Shown here piece by piece: positions 9,338 to 18,406 of a stretch of 64,000 nt of DNA. How positions within the stretch are numbered: the stretch's first letter is position 1; each line of letters opens with the position of its first letter. Source of the stretch: Phycisphaera sp. (GTDB lineage: Bacteria; Planctomycetota; Phycisphaerae; Phycisphaerales; Phycisphaeraceae); contig WGMF01000025.1 of the NCBI GenBank assembly GCA_016125215.1, positions 62,001-126,000 on the forward strand, given 5' to 3'. The notes below the pieces were generated by a model. It worked only from the letters and a program-made list of their open reading frames with translations, was not told the origin of the DNA and searched no databases. Both the position numbers and the translations under genes were made by a program.

Positions 9338-10870
9338 ATGAGTCGTATCAACAGCAACATCAACTCGCTGATCGCACAACGCATCCTGACCCAGAACAAC
9401 AAACAGCTCACCACCACGCTCGAACGCCTGAGCACCGGCTACCAGATCAACCGTGGTGCCGACGACCCGGCGGGCCTGATCGCCAGCGAGAAACTGCGCG
9501 TCGACAAGGCCGGCATCGCCTCGGGCCTCAACAACGCCCAGCGTGCAGACCAGATCGTCAACATCGCCGAGGGTGGCTTGCAGGAGATCAGCTCCCTGCT
9601 GACCGAGCTGCAGAGCCTCGTCGGCGACACCTCGAACGACGCCGGCCTCTCCACCGAGGAAAAGGCCGCCAACCAGGACCAGGTCGACCAGATCCTGCAG
9701 ACCATCGACCGCATCGCGTCCACCACGAGCTTCCAGGGCACCAAGCTGCTCAACGGGGCTTATGACTTCGACGTCACCTCCGTCAACGCGGGTGTGTCTG
9801 ACTACACCATCAAGGGCGCGACCATCGACAACGCTAACGTCAAGGTCAACGTCATCATCACTGCCTCGGCCCAGCAGGCCGGCTTGTACCTGTCCACCGG
9901 CGGCACGCTGGACCTGACCGCGTCGTCCGACCGCGTGGTCTTCGAACTCGCCGGCAACAAGGGTTCCAAGGAGTTCTCCTTCGCCTCCGGCACAACGCTG
10001 GCCGACGTGGTGACCTCCGTCAACGCCTTCAAGAGCGTGACCGGCGTTTCCGCCGCGACACTCGCCGCAACCGCCGGCACCGGTGTCGTCTTCAAGAGCA
10101 CCGCCTTCGGCTCAGAACAGTACGTCTCGCTCAACATCAAGGACGACGGCAACCTCACCGGCAACGTCGTCACGCTCTCGTCCACCAACGAAAACGTCGT
10201 CAGCACCACCGCCGGCAACCGCACCGCGCTGACCGCCGTCACCGCCGCCATCAAGGACACGGGCCAGGACATCGGCGCCATCGTCAACGGCGTCACCGCA
10301 CGCGGCACCGGCAAGACCCTCTCGGTCTCCAACCAGGCCCTGAACCTCTCGCTGACACTTACCACCGCGGCCGCACGGACCATCGGTTCACTCGGCGGCG
10401 CGAGCGGTGCCCTGACCATCACCGGCGGCGGCGCGAAGTTCAACATCGGACCCACCGTCGACGTCGGCAACCAGGTCCGCCTGGGCATCGGCAACGTCGC
10501 CGCACGTGAACTGGGCGCTGCGACCGTCTCGGGTGCCATCTACAACCTCGACGACCTGGGTTCGGGCGGCCTGCTCAACCTTGTCGACGGCAACCTCGAA
10601 GGCGCCCAGAGCGTCGTCTCCAAAGCCGTGGACAGCGTCTCCAGCCTCCGTGGCTCGCTCGGTGCGTTCCAGAAGTTCACCATCGGTTCCACGATCAACG
10701 CCCTGGGCGTCGCACTGGAAAACACCAGCGCAGCCGAGAGCGCGATCCGCGACACCGACTTTGCACAGGCCACCGCGGACCTCACCCGTTCGCAGATCCT
10801 CGTGCAGGCCGCAAGCTCCGTGCTGAGCATCTCCAACGCCCAGCCCCAGAACGTGCTCAAGCTGCTCTAA
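9338..10870 (+). CDS. fliC: Flagellin (flagellar filament subunit)
   Basis: This 510-residue protein is exported through the flagellar type III system and polymerises into the filament. The conserved N-terminal coiled-coil domain spans residues 1 to about 140 (MSRINSNINSLIAQR, LERLSTGYQINRGADDPAGL, TSFQGTKLLNG). The C-terminal domain fills the last 110 residues and ends ISNAQPQNVLKLL, the usual flagellin end. Between them lies a variable, surface-exposed region of about 260 residues rich in Thr, Ala and Val. ATG 9338 fits the family start; a GTG two codons upstream is also possible. Codon choice is strongly biased, with nearly all codons ending in G or C, as expected for an abundant protein. 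A terminator follows at 10904. Confidence 0.97.
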   Translation: MSRINSNINSLIAQRILTQNNKQLTTTLERLSTGYQINRGADDPAGLIASEKLRVDKAGIASGLNNAQRADQIVNIAEGGLQEISSLLTELQSLVGDTSNDAGLSTEEKAANQDQVDQILQTIDRIASTTSFQGTKLLNGAYDFDVTSVNAGVSDYTIKGATIDNANVKVNVIITASAQQAGLYLSTGGTLDLTASSDRVVFELAGNKGSKEFSFASGTTLADVVTSVNAFKSVTGVSAATLAATAGTGVVFKSTAFGSEQYVSLNIKDDGNLTGNVVTLSSTNENVVSTTAGNRTALTAVTAAIKDTGQDIGAIVNGVTARGTGKTLSVSNQALNLSLTLTTAAARTIGSLGGASGALTITGGGAKFNIGPTVDVGNQVRLGIGNVAARELGAATVSGAIYNLDDLGSGGLLNLVDGNLEGAQSVVSKAVDSVSSLRGSLGAFQKFTIGSTINALGVALENTSAAESAIRDTDFAQATADLTRSQILVQAASSVLSISNAQPQNVLKLL

Positions 10871-10903
10871 GCGGCCTAAGGTCACGTTCCCGATACGACT
10901 CCG

Positions 10904-10935
10904 AAAGGCGATGGTCGAAAGACCGTCGCCTTTTT
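10904..10935 (+). terminator. Intrinsic terminator of flagellin
   Basis: A 13-bp stem (10904-10916 with 10921-10933, containing one T-G pair) is closed by a GAAA tetraloop and runs into TTTTT. It lies 34 bases after the flagellin stop codon. This is the clearest intrinsic terminator in the window. Confidence 0.92.
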
Positions 10936-10938
10936 GCA

Positions 10939-11206
10939 TTTCACGCGGGGGTCGCGGAGAGCGCAGGGAGGAAAGAGAATTTCTCGCCAAGAGCGCCAAG
11001 AGCGCCAAGACGCCAAGAGGGTAAGGCCGCCACTCTTTCTACACTTCGTATGTCACGTCAAGCCGGGCATGAGTCCTCGAAAGCCCGGATATCATTTCGA
11101 TACAGGTATACATCTACCATCATGACCCAGGCCTTATCCCTTGGCGTCCTTGGCGAGCTTGGCGTGAAACATCCCCCCTGCGCTCTCTGCGACCCCCGCG
11201 CGAAAC
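10939..11206. repeat. Palindromic intergenic element with CGCCAAGA-type arms
   Basis: The left arm (10939-11028) reads as a GCGGGGGTCGCGGAGAGCG block followed by several CGCCAAGAG units. The right arm (11131-11206) is the imperfect reverse complement of the whole left arm, in the same block order. About 100 bases of unrelated sequence lie between. Transcription through it would give a long hairpin. It separates the flagellin terminator from the next gene. Confidence 0.85.
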
Positions 11207-11233
11207 CCCCGCTTTCCCGCCTAAACTTGTGAA

Positions 11234-13804
11234 ATGAAACGCACACTCCCACTCATCTTCCTGGCTCTGTGCTGCCCGCTCCTATACGCCGGTGAAACCC
11301 GGTTCGATTGCTCACGCGAAGCATGGCTCTCCTCATACGGCAAGGAAGCCGACTTCAATATGGGGGCTGCCAACAAGATCAAGCTCAAGACCTACCAGGA
11401 GTTTGGCTTGATCGATTTCGATGTCGCGCCACTCAAGGGCAAACTCGTCAAGCACGCCCGCCTCTACCTCAAGCCCGCCGGCGGTGCGAAGTTCGGCCTG
11501 AACAACGGCACCGACCTGCGCTGGCTCACCGTCTCCACCGTCACGCACGACTGGGTCGAGGGCCAAAGTAAAAACTACGCCACCGACGACGCGGGCCACG
11601 GTGCGACGTTCAACGAGTCCTCATACAAGAAACAGAACTGGGGCTTCCACGGTGCAAAGCTCTATGACGTTGTGCTGGGCAACGGCGGTTCGATCCGGTA
11701 TGACGGACAACTCGAACCCGACGGCGACCGTGTGGCCATCGACATCGACCCGCGTCTCGTGCAGGCCATGATCGATGGGAAATCGCACGGCCTGTTCATC
11801 ATGGACGGCTCGGTCGGTATCGCTGCGAATAATTACATCGCCTCGCGCGAGTCGGGCAACGGGCCTTACCTCGTCGTGAAGTATGAGGACGCTCGTACCC
11901 CGGTATTGATTCAACCAACCAAACCTGAAAATCACAGCAACGATGAGGCAGACGGCCTGCCCGCATGGCCCGCGGCGATTTTTATCCCGGGGGCCGGCGA
12001 CGCGCCGATGCTCGGAAAATCCATGAAAATATGGGCTTTTCCCGCTGTGACCAAGGTCAGCCCGACCACCGGGAAGGTGCTCTTTGAAGAGGGTATGGAC
12101 GCCGCCGACCGCGCTAACAGCGTGTGGGACGGCGCGACGCAAACCGTCCGTCTGGCGGCTGCCCTCGGCGAGATCGTCAGCTTTCAACTCGCACTCCAAG
12201 GGCAGGCCAATGAAGTGGGCATCGTCTTCAACGACCTCAAGGGGCCGGGTCTAATCAAGAGCAACACCTTCCGGGGGTGGCGCAACGGGTACATCGGCGA
12301 GCAATCCGAGACGGCGTATCCGTTGGACGGCCCCGTCGCGTGCCCCGACCCGAATCAAAACATCCCCGGCCAAAAGTTGCAGGCACTCACCGTGGACATC
12401 CCCGTCCCCACGGATGCTCAACCGGGTGACTACGAAGGCTCGATCAAACTCGTTTCACACGAGGGGCAGCTTGTTCTGCCGTTGCGTGTGAAGGTCTACG
12501 ACGCCACGATCCCCGACGAGACGTTTTTTGTGATCCACCTGAATTGTTACGACGGCCCCGGCCGCGCGGGCAGTGAAAGGTTCATCGACTCGTTCAGGCT
12601 TGCCCACTACCACCGTGCCACCATTAACCGCGTGCCCTACAACCACATCGGCCGGACGCACGACGACTGGTCCCCGCGCGCGGACAGCCAAGGCAAGATC
12701 ACCGACTGGAGTGAATTCGACCGCAACCTTGGCGGTGCGCTCGACGGGTCTTGGTTTGATGACAACCCACGGAAGAATGTGCCGGTCCCCGTGTTGTATC
12801 TCCCCCTGCACGAGAACTTCCCGCTCAACTATCGGCCATACCTCCACGCCGGCCCCGCGATCCCCAAGTCCACAGCCGACAACGACGCACGACTCAAGTT
12901 CTTCACTCTCGCGCGGTCCATCGAAAAATCATTCGACGCGAAATACAACAATGCCTGGTCCGACGCGGTTCGCGACTTCGCTGAACATCTCACGCAAAAG
13001 GGCTACACCCGCACACGCTTTGAGGTCTTTTTCAACGACAAGCCGCATTACGGTTACTCGCTATGGACTTTCGACGAACCGGCACTCACGGTCGACTGGC
13101 TCGCGCTTAACCACTTCGCGCGACTGTTCCGCGCCGCTAACGCGGATGAAGCGACGTACACGCCCGCTTTCTTCGATGACCTGTTCGCCAAGGGCCTGGG
13201 GACCATGCGCCGCAACCGTGCGACGCTCCTGTTCAGGGCCGACGTGTCACGCCCGTTCTGGCAGGGGTCGATCAGTGACGGGCTGATCAACCAGATGTGC
13301 GTCAACTCCGATGCGCTCGACTGTCAACGGATTATCGACGACATGAAACAGCGCATGCCCGCGCGCTTCACGCTCTACGGCTCACCCAACCCGGTGGACC
13401 AGAGCAACTGGCAGAACGTCGCGTGGTGCCTGCTTGCGTTCTCACGGGGGTACGACGGCGTCGTGCCGTGGCAGTCGCTTGGGAAGGCCGACGCACTGAC
13501 CAAGGCCGACCAGAACGCATTGATTATCGACGGCAAAGAAAAGGGCCAGGCCCTGGCGAGTATGCGGCTTCACGCCCTGCGCGAGGGGGCACAGTTGGCT
13601 GAATTGCTCCGACTGTTGATGCTTAAGCATGGCTGGAACCGCGAGCAGGTCCGTGCGTTGCTGGCCCAGCGTCTGAAGCTAGACAACACGCGCGGCGGGC
13701 TGGCGGGGGACAACGCCAAGGCGCTTTCTTTCACCTGTCTTGACAGCAACACGATGGTGCCCCTCAAGGAAGGCCTGCTGCAAATGCTCACCGAGCAGGA
13801 ATGA
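11234..13804 (+). CDS. Secreted glycoside-hydrolase-like protein (DNRLRE-like N-terminus, DUF4091/GH123-like region)
   Basis: This 856-residue protein has a signal peptide (MKRTLPLIFLALCCPLLYAG). Residues 25-215 resemble the beta-sandwich found in DNRLRE-type secreted proteins, with a YQEFGLIDFDVAPLKG start and an HDWVEG motif. Residues 270-420 form a second beta domain (GEIVSFQLALQG, PGDYEGSIKLV). From about 430 there is a TIM-barrel-like region (ETFFVIHLNCYDG, VLYLPLHENFPLNY, WSLW-like stretches, DGVVPWQS) reminiscent of DUF4091 and GH123-type catalytic folds. It probably acts outside the cytoplasm on a polysaccharide. The DUF4091 link is from general resemblance and substrate is unknown. 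It ends 36 bases before recG. Confidence 0.6.
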   Translation: MKRTLPLIFLALCCPLLYAGETRFDCSREAWLSSYGKEADFNMGAANKIKLKTYQEFGLIDFDVAPLKGKLVKHARLYLKPAGGAKFGLNNGTDLRWLTVSTVTHDWVEGQSKNYATDDAGHGATFNESSYKKQNWGFHGAKLYDVVLGNGGSIRYDGQLEPDGDRVAIDIDPRLVQAMIDGKSHGLFIMDGSVGIAANNYIASRESGNGPYLVVKYEDARTPVLIQPTKPENHSNDEADGLPAWPAAIFIPGAGDAPMLGKSMKIWAFPAVTKVSPTTGKVLFEEGMDAADRANSVWDGATQTVRLAAALGEIVSFQLALQGQANEVGIVFNDLKGPGLIKSNTFRGWRNGYIGEQSETAYPLDGPVACPDPNQNIPGQKLQALTVDIPVPTDAQPGDYEGSIKLVSHEGQLVLPLRVKVYDATIPDETFFVIHLNCYDGPGRAGSERFIDSFRLAHYHRATINRVPYNHIGRTHDDWSPRADSQGKITDWSEFDRNLGGALDGSWFDDNPRKNVPVPVLYLPLHENFPLNYRPYLHAGPAIPKSTADNDARLKFFTLARSIEKSFDAKYNNAWSDAVRDFAEHLTQKGYTRTRFEVFFNDKPHYGYSLWTFDEPALTVDWLALNHFARLFRAANADEATYTPAFFDDLFAKGLGTMRRNRATLLFRADVSRPFWQGSISDGLINQMCVNSDALDCQRIIDDMKQRMPARFTLYGSPNPVDQSNWQNVAWCLLAFSRGYDGVVPWQSLGKADALTKADQNALIIDGKEKGQALASMRLHALREGAQLAELLRLLMLKHGWNREQVRALLAQRLKLDNTRGGLAGDNAKALSFTCLDSNTMVPLKEGLLQMLTEQE

Positions 13805-13840
13805 CCATTCACCTTTCCAAACGCGTTATCATCAGTCGGC

Positions 13841-16039
13841 ATGTGCAGCGCGTCGGAGCCATCCCACGAACAGAAAATCAGCGCCGAGGCGCTGAGGCTC
13901 ACCACACCGCTCAAGGAGATCGAGGGCCTGGGTGTCGGTGCCCGTCGTGCCACACAACTCAAGCGGCTGGGGCTGGTGACGGTCTACGACCTGCTGCGTC
14001 ACCTGCCGATGCGTTACGAACACGAGTTCAGTGAGGGGGCGATCAACGACCTGCCGATGGATGCGATCGGGTCGGCCAGGGGCACGATTGTCAACACGCG
14101 CGTCGCCCACGCCGTCGGTCACAAAGGCCGGGCTCGTTTCGAGGCCACGCTGCAGGACCACTCCACGACGCTGCGCCTCGTCTGGTTCAACGCGACATAC
14201 CTGCACAAGCAGCTCCACCCCGGCATGGTCGTGCGCGTGACCGGCAAGACCACGGTGCACGGCACTTATCCCCAGATGGTCAACCCCAAGTGGGAAGACC
14301 TCACGAAACAGGCCCAGGCCCCCGCGACAAGCGACCGCCTGCGTCCCGTCTACCCGGCTTCGCAAGAGATTTCCAGCGCATTCATCGAACAGATGGCTGC
14401 GCGTATTGTCCCAGCGATCTTGAATCTCGTCCACGATCCCTTGACTGACACCTTCCGCAAGGCGCGAGAGCTGCCCACGCTTGCGGAGGCTTACAGGATG
14501 TTGCATCGGCCCGAACACGCCGACGAGGTCGGCAGCGGTCGCAGACGGCTGGCCTACAACGAGTGTCTGCTGCTTCAACTGGGCATCACGCTCAAGCGCC
14601 ACTACAACGATACCCAACTCGTTGCGCCTGGTCTGCGCTGGTCCGATGCGGTCGACCGTCACATCCGGGCACGTTTTCCGTTTACCCTCACGCCCGCGCA
14701 GGATACCGCCGTCAAAGAGATTGCCGGCGACCTGCGGAAGAGCCGACCGATGAACAGGTTGCTTCAGGGCGACGTGGGCGCGGGCAAGACGGTGGTGGCG
14801 CTCTATGCGTTGCTCATGGCGGTGGCGGACAGGAAGCAGGGGGCGATCATGGCGCCGACGGAATTGCTGGCCGAGCAACACTTCGCGTCGATCTCGTCGA
14901 TGCTCGAAGGCTCGAACGTGAAGATCGCGCTACTCACCGGGGGGGCGTCGGCCTCACGCAGCGCCGAGCGGCAGGCATTACTCGAGCAGATCGCATCGAG
15001 TAGCGTGGAGATCATCGTGGGGACGCAGGCGCTGCTTACCGAGTCGGTTCGTTTTGCGGACCTGGGCGTGGTCGTGGTGGATGAACAGCACCGCTTTGGC
15101 GTCTTGCAGCGTGCAGCCTTCCGGTCACGCATGGGCCGGGGCACGGAGCAGGACGGCCGCAAGCCGTCACCTCACTACCTCGTCATGACCGCGACGCCGA
15201 TCCCGCGCACACTGAGCCTGACGCTCTTTGGCGACCTCGATGTCTCGACCATCAAGGGCCTGCCCCCCGGACGGACACCGATCACGACGCGCGTCGTGCC
15301 CCCGGAAGGGTGTGACAAGGTGTATGGTTATCTTGCGCAACGGGTCGAGAAGGGCGAACAGTTGTATGTCGTCGTGCCCGCGATCGACCCCTCTTCTCCC
15401 GCGCCCGACAGCGACAGCGCCAAGCAGCTCAAGAGCGTCAACGAACACGCGAAGCTGCTCGGCGAGCGGTATTTCAAAGGTGTCCGTATCGCCACCGTCC
15501 ACGGCCGACTCAAGCCCGAGACGCGTGCCCACGTGATGGACCGCTTCCGGCGGGGTGAGGTCAAGGTCCTTGTGGCCACGACGGTGATCGAGGTCGGCGT
15601 CGACGTGCCCAACGCGACGTTGATGGTCGTCGAGCACGCCGAGCGCTTCGGGCTATCGCAGTTGCACCAGCTCCGGGGGCGCATCGGCCGCGGCGATCAC
15701 GGGCGCAAGAGCCTGTGTGTGTTTATCGCTTCGCCCACCACGGATGATGCGCAGCGTCGCATGAAGGCCATTGCCGCCACCACGGACGGGTTTGCGATTG
15801 CGGAAGAGGACCTGGCAATCCGCGGTATGGGGGATTTCTTCGGCACGCGCCAGTCGGGGATGCCGCCGTTGCGTGTGGCACGCATCCCCGATGACATCGA
15901 CCTGTTCACGATGGCCAGACGGGACGCGGGGGAGATGGTCGAAGCCGACCCGCAGTTGCAGAGGCCCGAACACGTTGCGCTTCGCAAGGTACTCATGCAG
16001 CAGTACGGCGACGTGCTGGGGCTGATCGATGTGGGGTGA
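13841..16039 (+). CDS. recG: ATP-dependent DNA helicase RecG
   Basis: RecG remodels stalled replication forks and Holliday junctions. The 732-residue protein has the N-terminal wedge/OB domain (about residues 20-160, with LGVGARRATQLKRLGLVTVYDLL and LHPGMVVRVTGK). The helicase core follows with Walker A GDVGAGKT at about 310, the DEQHRFGV motif II at about 413 that is typical of RecG, TATPIPRTL motif III, and the C-terminal helicase motifs ATTVIEVGVDVPNAT and QLRGRIGRG. Length and motif order are normal. It is followed by a palindromic element and a convergent gene. Confidence 0.97.
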   Translation: MCSASEPSHEQKISAEALRLTTPLKEIEGLGVGARRATQLKRLGLVTVYDLLRHLPMRYEHEFSEGAINDLPMDAIGSARGTIVNTRVAHAVGHKGRARFEATLQDHSTTLRLVWFNATYLHKQLHPGMVVRVTGKTTVHGTYPQMVNPKWEDLTKQAQAPATSDRLRPVYPASQEISSAFIEQMAARIVPAILNLVHDPLTDTFRKARELPTLAEAYRMLHRPEHADEVGSGRRRLAYNECLLLQLGITLKRHYNDTQLVAPGLRWSDAVDRHIRARFPFTLTPAQDTAVKEIAGDLRKSRPMNRLLQGDVGAGKTVVALYALLMAVADRKQGAIMAPTELLAEQHFASISSMLEGSNVKIALLTGGASASRSAERQALLEQIASSSVEIIVGTQALLTESVRFADLGVVVVDEQHRFGVLQRAAFRSRMGRGTEQDGRKPSPHYLVMTATPIPRTLSLTLFGDLDVSTIKGLPPGRTPITTRVVPPEGCDKVYGYLAQRVEKGEQLYVVVPAIDPSSPAPDSDSAKQLKSVNEHAKLLGERYFKGVRIATVHGRLKPETRAHVMDRFRRGEVKVLVATTVIEVGVDVPNATLMVVEHAERFGLSQLHQLRGRIGRGDHGRKSLCVFIASPTTDDAQRRMKAIAATTDGFAIAEEDLAIRGMGDFFGTRQSGMPPLRVARIPDDIDLFTMARRDAGEMVEADPQLQRPEHVALRKVLMQQYGDVLGLIDVG

Positions 16040-16043
16040 GCAT

Positions 16044-16269
16044 CAACCGCCAAGACGCCAAGGACGCCAAGAGGGAACGCCAAGCGTTGCGTAAGTAAGC
16101 AAGGGGAATGATTAACCGCACCGTTTGAAACTTGATGGCTGTGCTTGACTTTATTCCCGCCCAAGAGCATGACGGAGCTGACGGGGCGCTGCGCTTCTGG
16201 CACAAAGCACGGAGCGTGACTGTTCAATTCTCCGCGTCTGTCTTGGCGTTCTTGGTGTCTTGGCGGTTA
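16044..16269. repeat. Palindromic intergenic element with CGCCAAGA-type arms
   Basis: The left arm (16044-16082) reads AACCGCCAAGACGCCAAGG plus further units. The right arm (16229-16269) is its imperfect reverse complement. About 145 bases lie between the arms. It fills the gap between the convergent recG and 16267-17865 genes, and the TAA stop codon of the latter lies inside the outer end of the right arm. It could serve as a two-way terminator. Confidence 0.87.
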
Positions 16270-17865
16270 ATCCGCCTTGCGTTTGATCTCCAGTCGGCCT
16301 TGGACGACCCCGCCGTCGTGGGTCATTTGCAGTGTGACGGCGTCGAGATGTTTCATCATGCCCACGGCGATGGGGGCGTTGTGCATCAGTCGGGCGGCGG
16401 GGGTCATGAGGCCCTCGCCGGCGACGGCCTGGGCAAAGAGTTCGGGGCGGGCCTGTTTCCAGTGGTCGATCCAGGTCTGCATGTGGTCAGCTAAAAGTTG
16501 CGGGCGGAGGATCGCCACGCCGACGGGTCCGGCCGGCGAAGCGTTGAGGCCCATGTGGCGGACCGCGTCGCTCTTGTCCAGGGTCTTGCCGGTGTCATTG
16601 GCGTCGAGGCACTGTGTGAAAAAGTGCGCTTCGGTGGTGACGAGGTACCAGTCGCCGACGCGGCCATAGGCGAGCTTGAGGGGTTCGAGTTCGTTGTGGC
16701 CGGTGCGCTGCGCCAGCACATGCCCAACCGACGCGACGGCAAAGCGGTGGTCTTTGTAGTTTTGCGAGGTGAGTTCGATCGGGTCGGTCTGCCACTTGGC
16801 ACTGGCGACGTTGGCAATCAGGACCATCCCATTGAGCGCGCGGTCGAGGTCGGCTGCGACGCTTTTGTCTTTGAGTTTGATTGCCATACCCATCGCGGGG
16901 ACGGAGAAGCCGGGCTTGTTTTCGAAGCGGTCGGAGGGAGTTTGGCCGAGGAACATCACGACCGGCGCGTCGAGCTTGGGTGCGATGTCCTGTTCAAAGG
17001 TCTGCGGCGCGAGCAGGCGGTTGAGGAAGGCGGTGTTCTTTGGGTGGACGGGCTTGAGGTTGAGCGAGGCGACGGCGATGGTGGTCGGCGGGAGTGGGCC
17101 GAAGTCGAGAGTGCCGGCGTTGCCGAGGTTGGAGAGCATCTCGACGCCCTTGTCCGAGGTGCCCGCGTAATGAAGGGTCAGGTCTTTGTTGTGGCGCTGG
17201 AGGGCCAGGGTGTGGACTTCATTTTTGGCCAGATCACGGGCAAAGAGCACCGCGTCTCGCTCTTTGGGCAAGCGTCCGATCCACACCCGGAAGTCTTTGT
17301 CCTTGGCCAGTGAAGGCCCCGTGCCCGCCTGTCCGAGGACGGTGTTGAAATACTCGGCGTGCTCGTCGCCGGCAAATGCCATCCACTTGTCGTCGAAACC
17401 GAAGCGCCCCTTGCCGTCGGGGGTGATGAAGGTGTTGAATCGTCCGACCTTCCCGACCTCGCGCAGCTCGAAGCGAGTCTGGACGAGTCTGGCGTTCTCG
17501 GGCGAGACGCGCGTGAAGATGACGCCGGGCTTGTGGTCGCCGGTCTCCTTGGCAACAAGCGCGACGGTTTGGCCGAAGTAGGTATCGATGATCTGATCGC
17601 CGGTCATGCCCATGGCGGCCTGGATCATGAGCCAGACCTCGGGCGGTCGGTTCAACGGGGAGTGGGCACGGAGATAGTCGGCCAGTTCGTCGTCCTTGAA
17701 GTCGGCGCGCCACCGGGCAAGGTTGTCGAACTCGATGAAGACGGCGGCGTCGGCGGGTGCGAGCGTGGCGGCCTCCTGAGCGCGGGCTTGGGGCACGGCA
17801 AGCGTGCAGGCGGCAAACAGAAGAAGACCGGTGATGAGGGATGGGATCAGGCGTTGGGCTTTCAT
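16267..17865 (-). CDS. Exported protein of unknown function, third gene of the ECF sigma operon
   Basis: The 532-residue product starts with a signal peptide (MKAQRLIPSLITGLLLFA, probable cleavage after QARA). The mature part is predicted soluble and opens with TLAPADAAVFIEFDNLARWR. Proteins opening this way (a residue run like PADAAVFIEF) resemble planctomycete DUF3352-type exported proteins, but I do not recognise it with certainty. An in-frame GTG lies 12 bases upstream of the chosen ATG. It starts about 40 bases after the anti-sigma-like gene and is presumably in the same operon, so it may be a sensed target or an effector of the envelope response. Confidence 0.7.
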   Translation of the reverse strand: MKAQRLIPSLITGLLLFAACTLAVPQARAQEAATLAPADAAVFIEFDNLARWRADFKDDELADYLRAHSPLNRPPEVWLMIQAAMGMTGDQIIDTYFGQTVALVAKETGDHKPGVIFTRVSPENARLVQTRFELREVGKVGRFNTFITPDGKGRFGFDDKWMAFAGDEHAEYFNTVLGQAGTGPSLAKDKDFRVWIGRLPKERDAVLFARDLAKNEVHTLALQRHNKDLTLHYAGTSDKGVEMLSNLGNAGTLDFGPLPPTTIAVASLNLKPVHPKNTAFLNRLLAPQTFEQDIAPKLDAPVVMFLGQTPSDRFENKPGFSVPAMGMAIKLKDKSVAADLDRALNGMVLIANVASAKWQTDPIELTSQNYKDHRFAVASVGHVLAQRTGHNELEPLKLAYGRVGDWYLVTTEAHFFTQCLDANDTGKTLDKSDAVRHMGLNASPAGPVGVAILRPQLLADHMQTWIDHWKQARPELFAQAVAGEGLMTPAARLMHNAPIAVGMMKHLDAVTLQMTHDGGVVQGRLEIKRKAD

Positions 17866-17908
17866 GGTGTGACTCACAAGGTGTTAGTATGCGTGTGCGA
17901 GGCGTTAT

Positions 17909-18406
17909 TCAGAGCACGGTCATGTCTTTCGGGTTGTCGGGCGTTGCGGGGGTCTGGGGTTGAGGTTGGGTGTTGAAGTAATGATCCGGGTCTGGCAGCG
18001 AGAGACCGAGGGCATCCACGAGGGTTTGGGGGTTCCAATCGGGCACGCCCAGTGGGATACGGTTGACCAGGCGCTGGGGTTGCAGCGCGACACTGGAAAC
18101 CTCGGAAACAAAAAGCCCGCCGGCCCGGGCACGCTCGTCGGGCGTCGCCGTGGTATTGTTGAAGAGGCTGCCCCACAGGCTCACAAGCACCGCGCAGGCG
18201 ATGGCGGCCGCGAGCGTGAGACCGATGGCGACGGGGAACCGCATCCGTCGGGCCTGGGCGTGGTGTTGCGCAACCCGTGCGGCGTCCCACGCACCAAGCA
18301 CGCGGCCGGTGAAGGCCTGGTCATGGGACACGTCGGGCATTTGAAGGTTTGTGTCGTTGAGAAGCGCGTCGATCTGGTCGTCGGTGGGGGGGGTGGAGTC
18401 GTTCAT
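17909..18406 (-). CDS. Putative membrane-anchored anti-sigma factor
   Basis: This 165-residue protein has an acidic cytoplasmic N-terminus of about 55 residues, one membrane helix (FPVAIGLTLAAAIACAVLVS, about 57-77), and a Pro/Asn-rich tail outside. It lacks the zinc-binding HxxxCxxC of ZAS anti-sigma factors, so the call rests on topology and context. Its start overlaps the stop codon of the ECF sigma gene by 4 bases. Such pairs normally hold the sigma factor at the membrane until an envelope signal releases it. Confidence 0.6.
   Translation of the reverse strand: MNDSTPPTDDQIDALLNDTNLQMPDVSHDQAFTGRVLGAWDAARVAQHHAQARRMRFPVAIGLTLAAAIACAVLVSLWGSLFNNTTATPDERARAGGLFVSEVSSVALQPQRLVNRIPLGVPDWNPQTLVDALGLSLPDPDHYFNTQPQPQTPATPDNPKDMTVL

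Noticed and set aside
10939-11206. The palindromic element as an insertion sequence.
   Set aside because: There is no transposase frame between the arms, no target-site duplication is evident, and the arms are built of short tandem words rather than a single terminal repeat.
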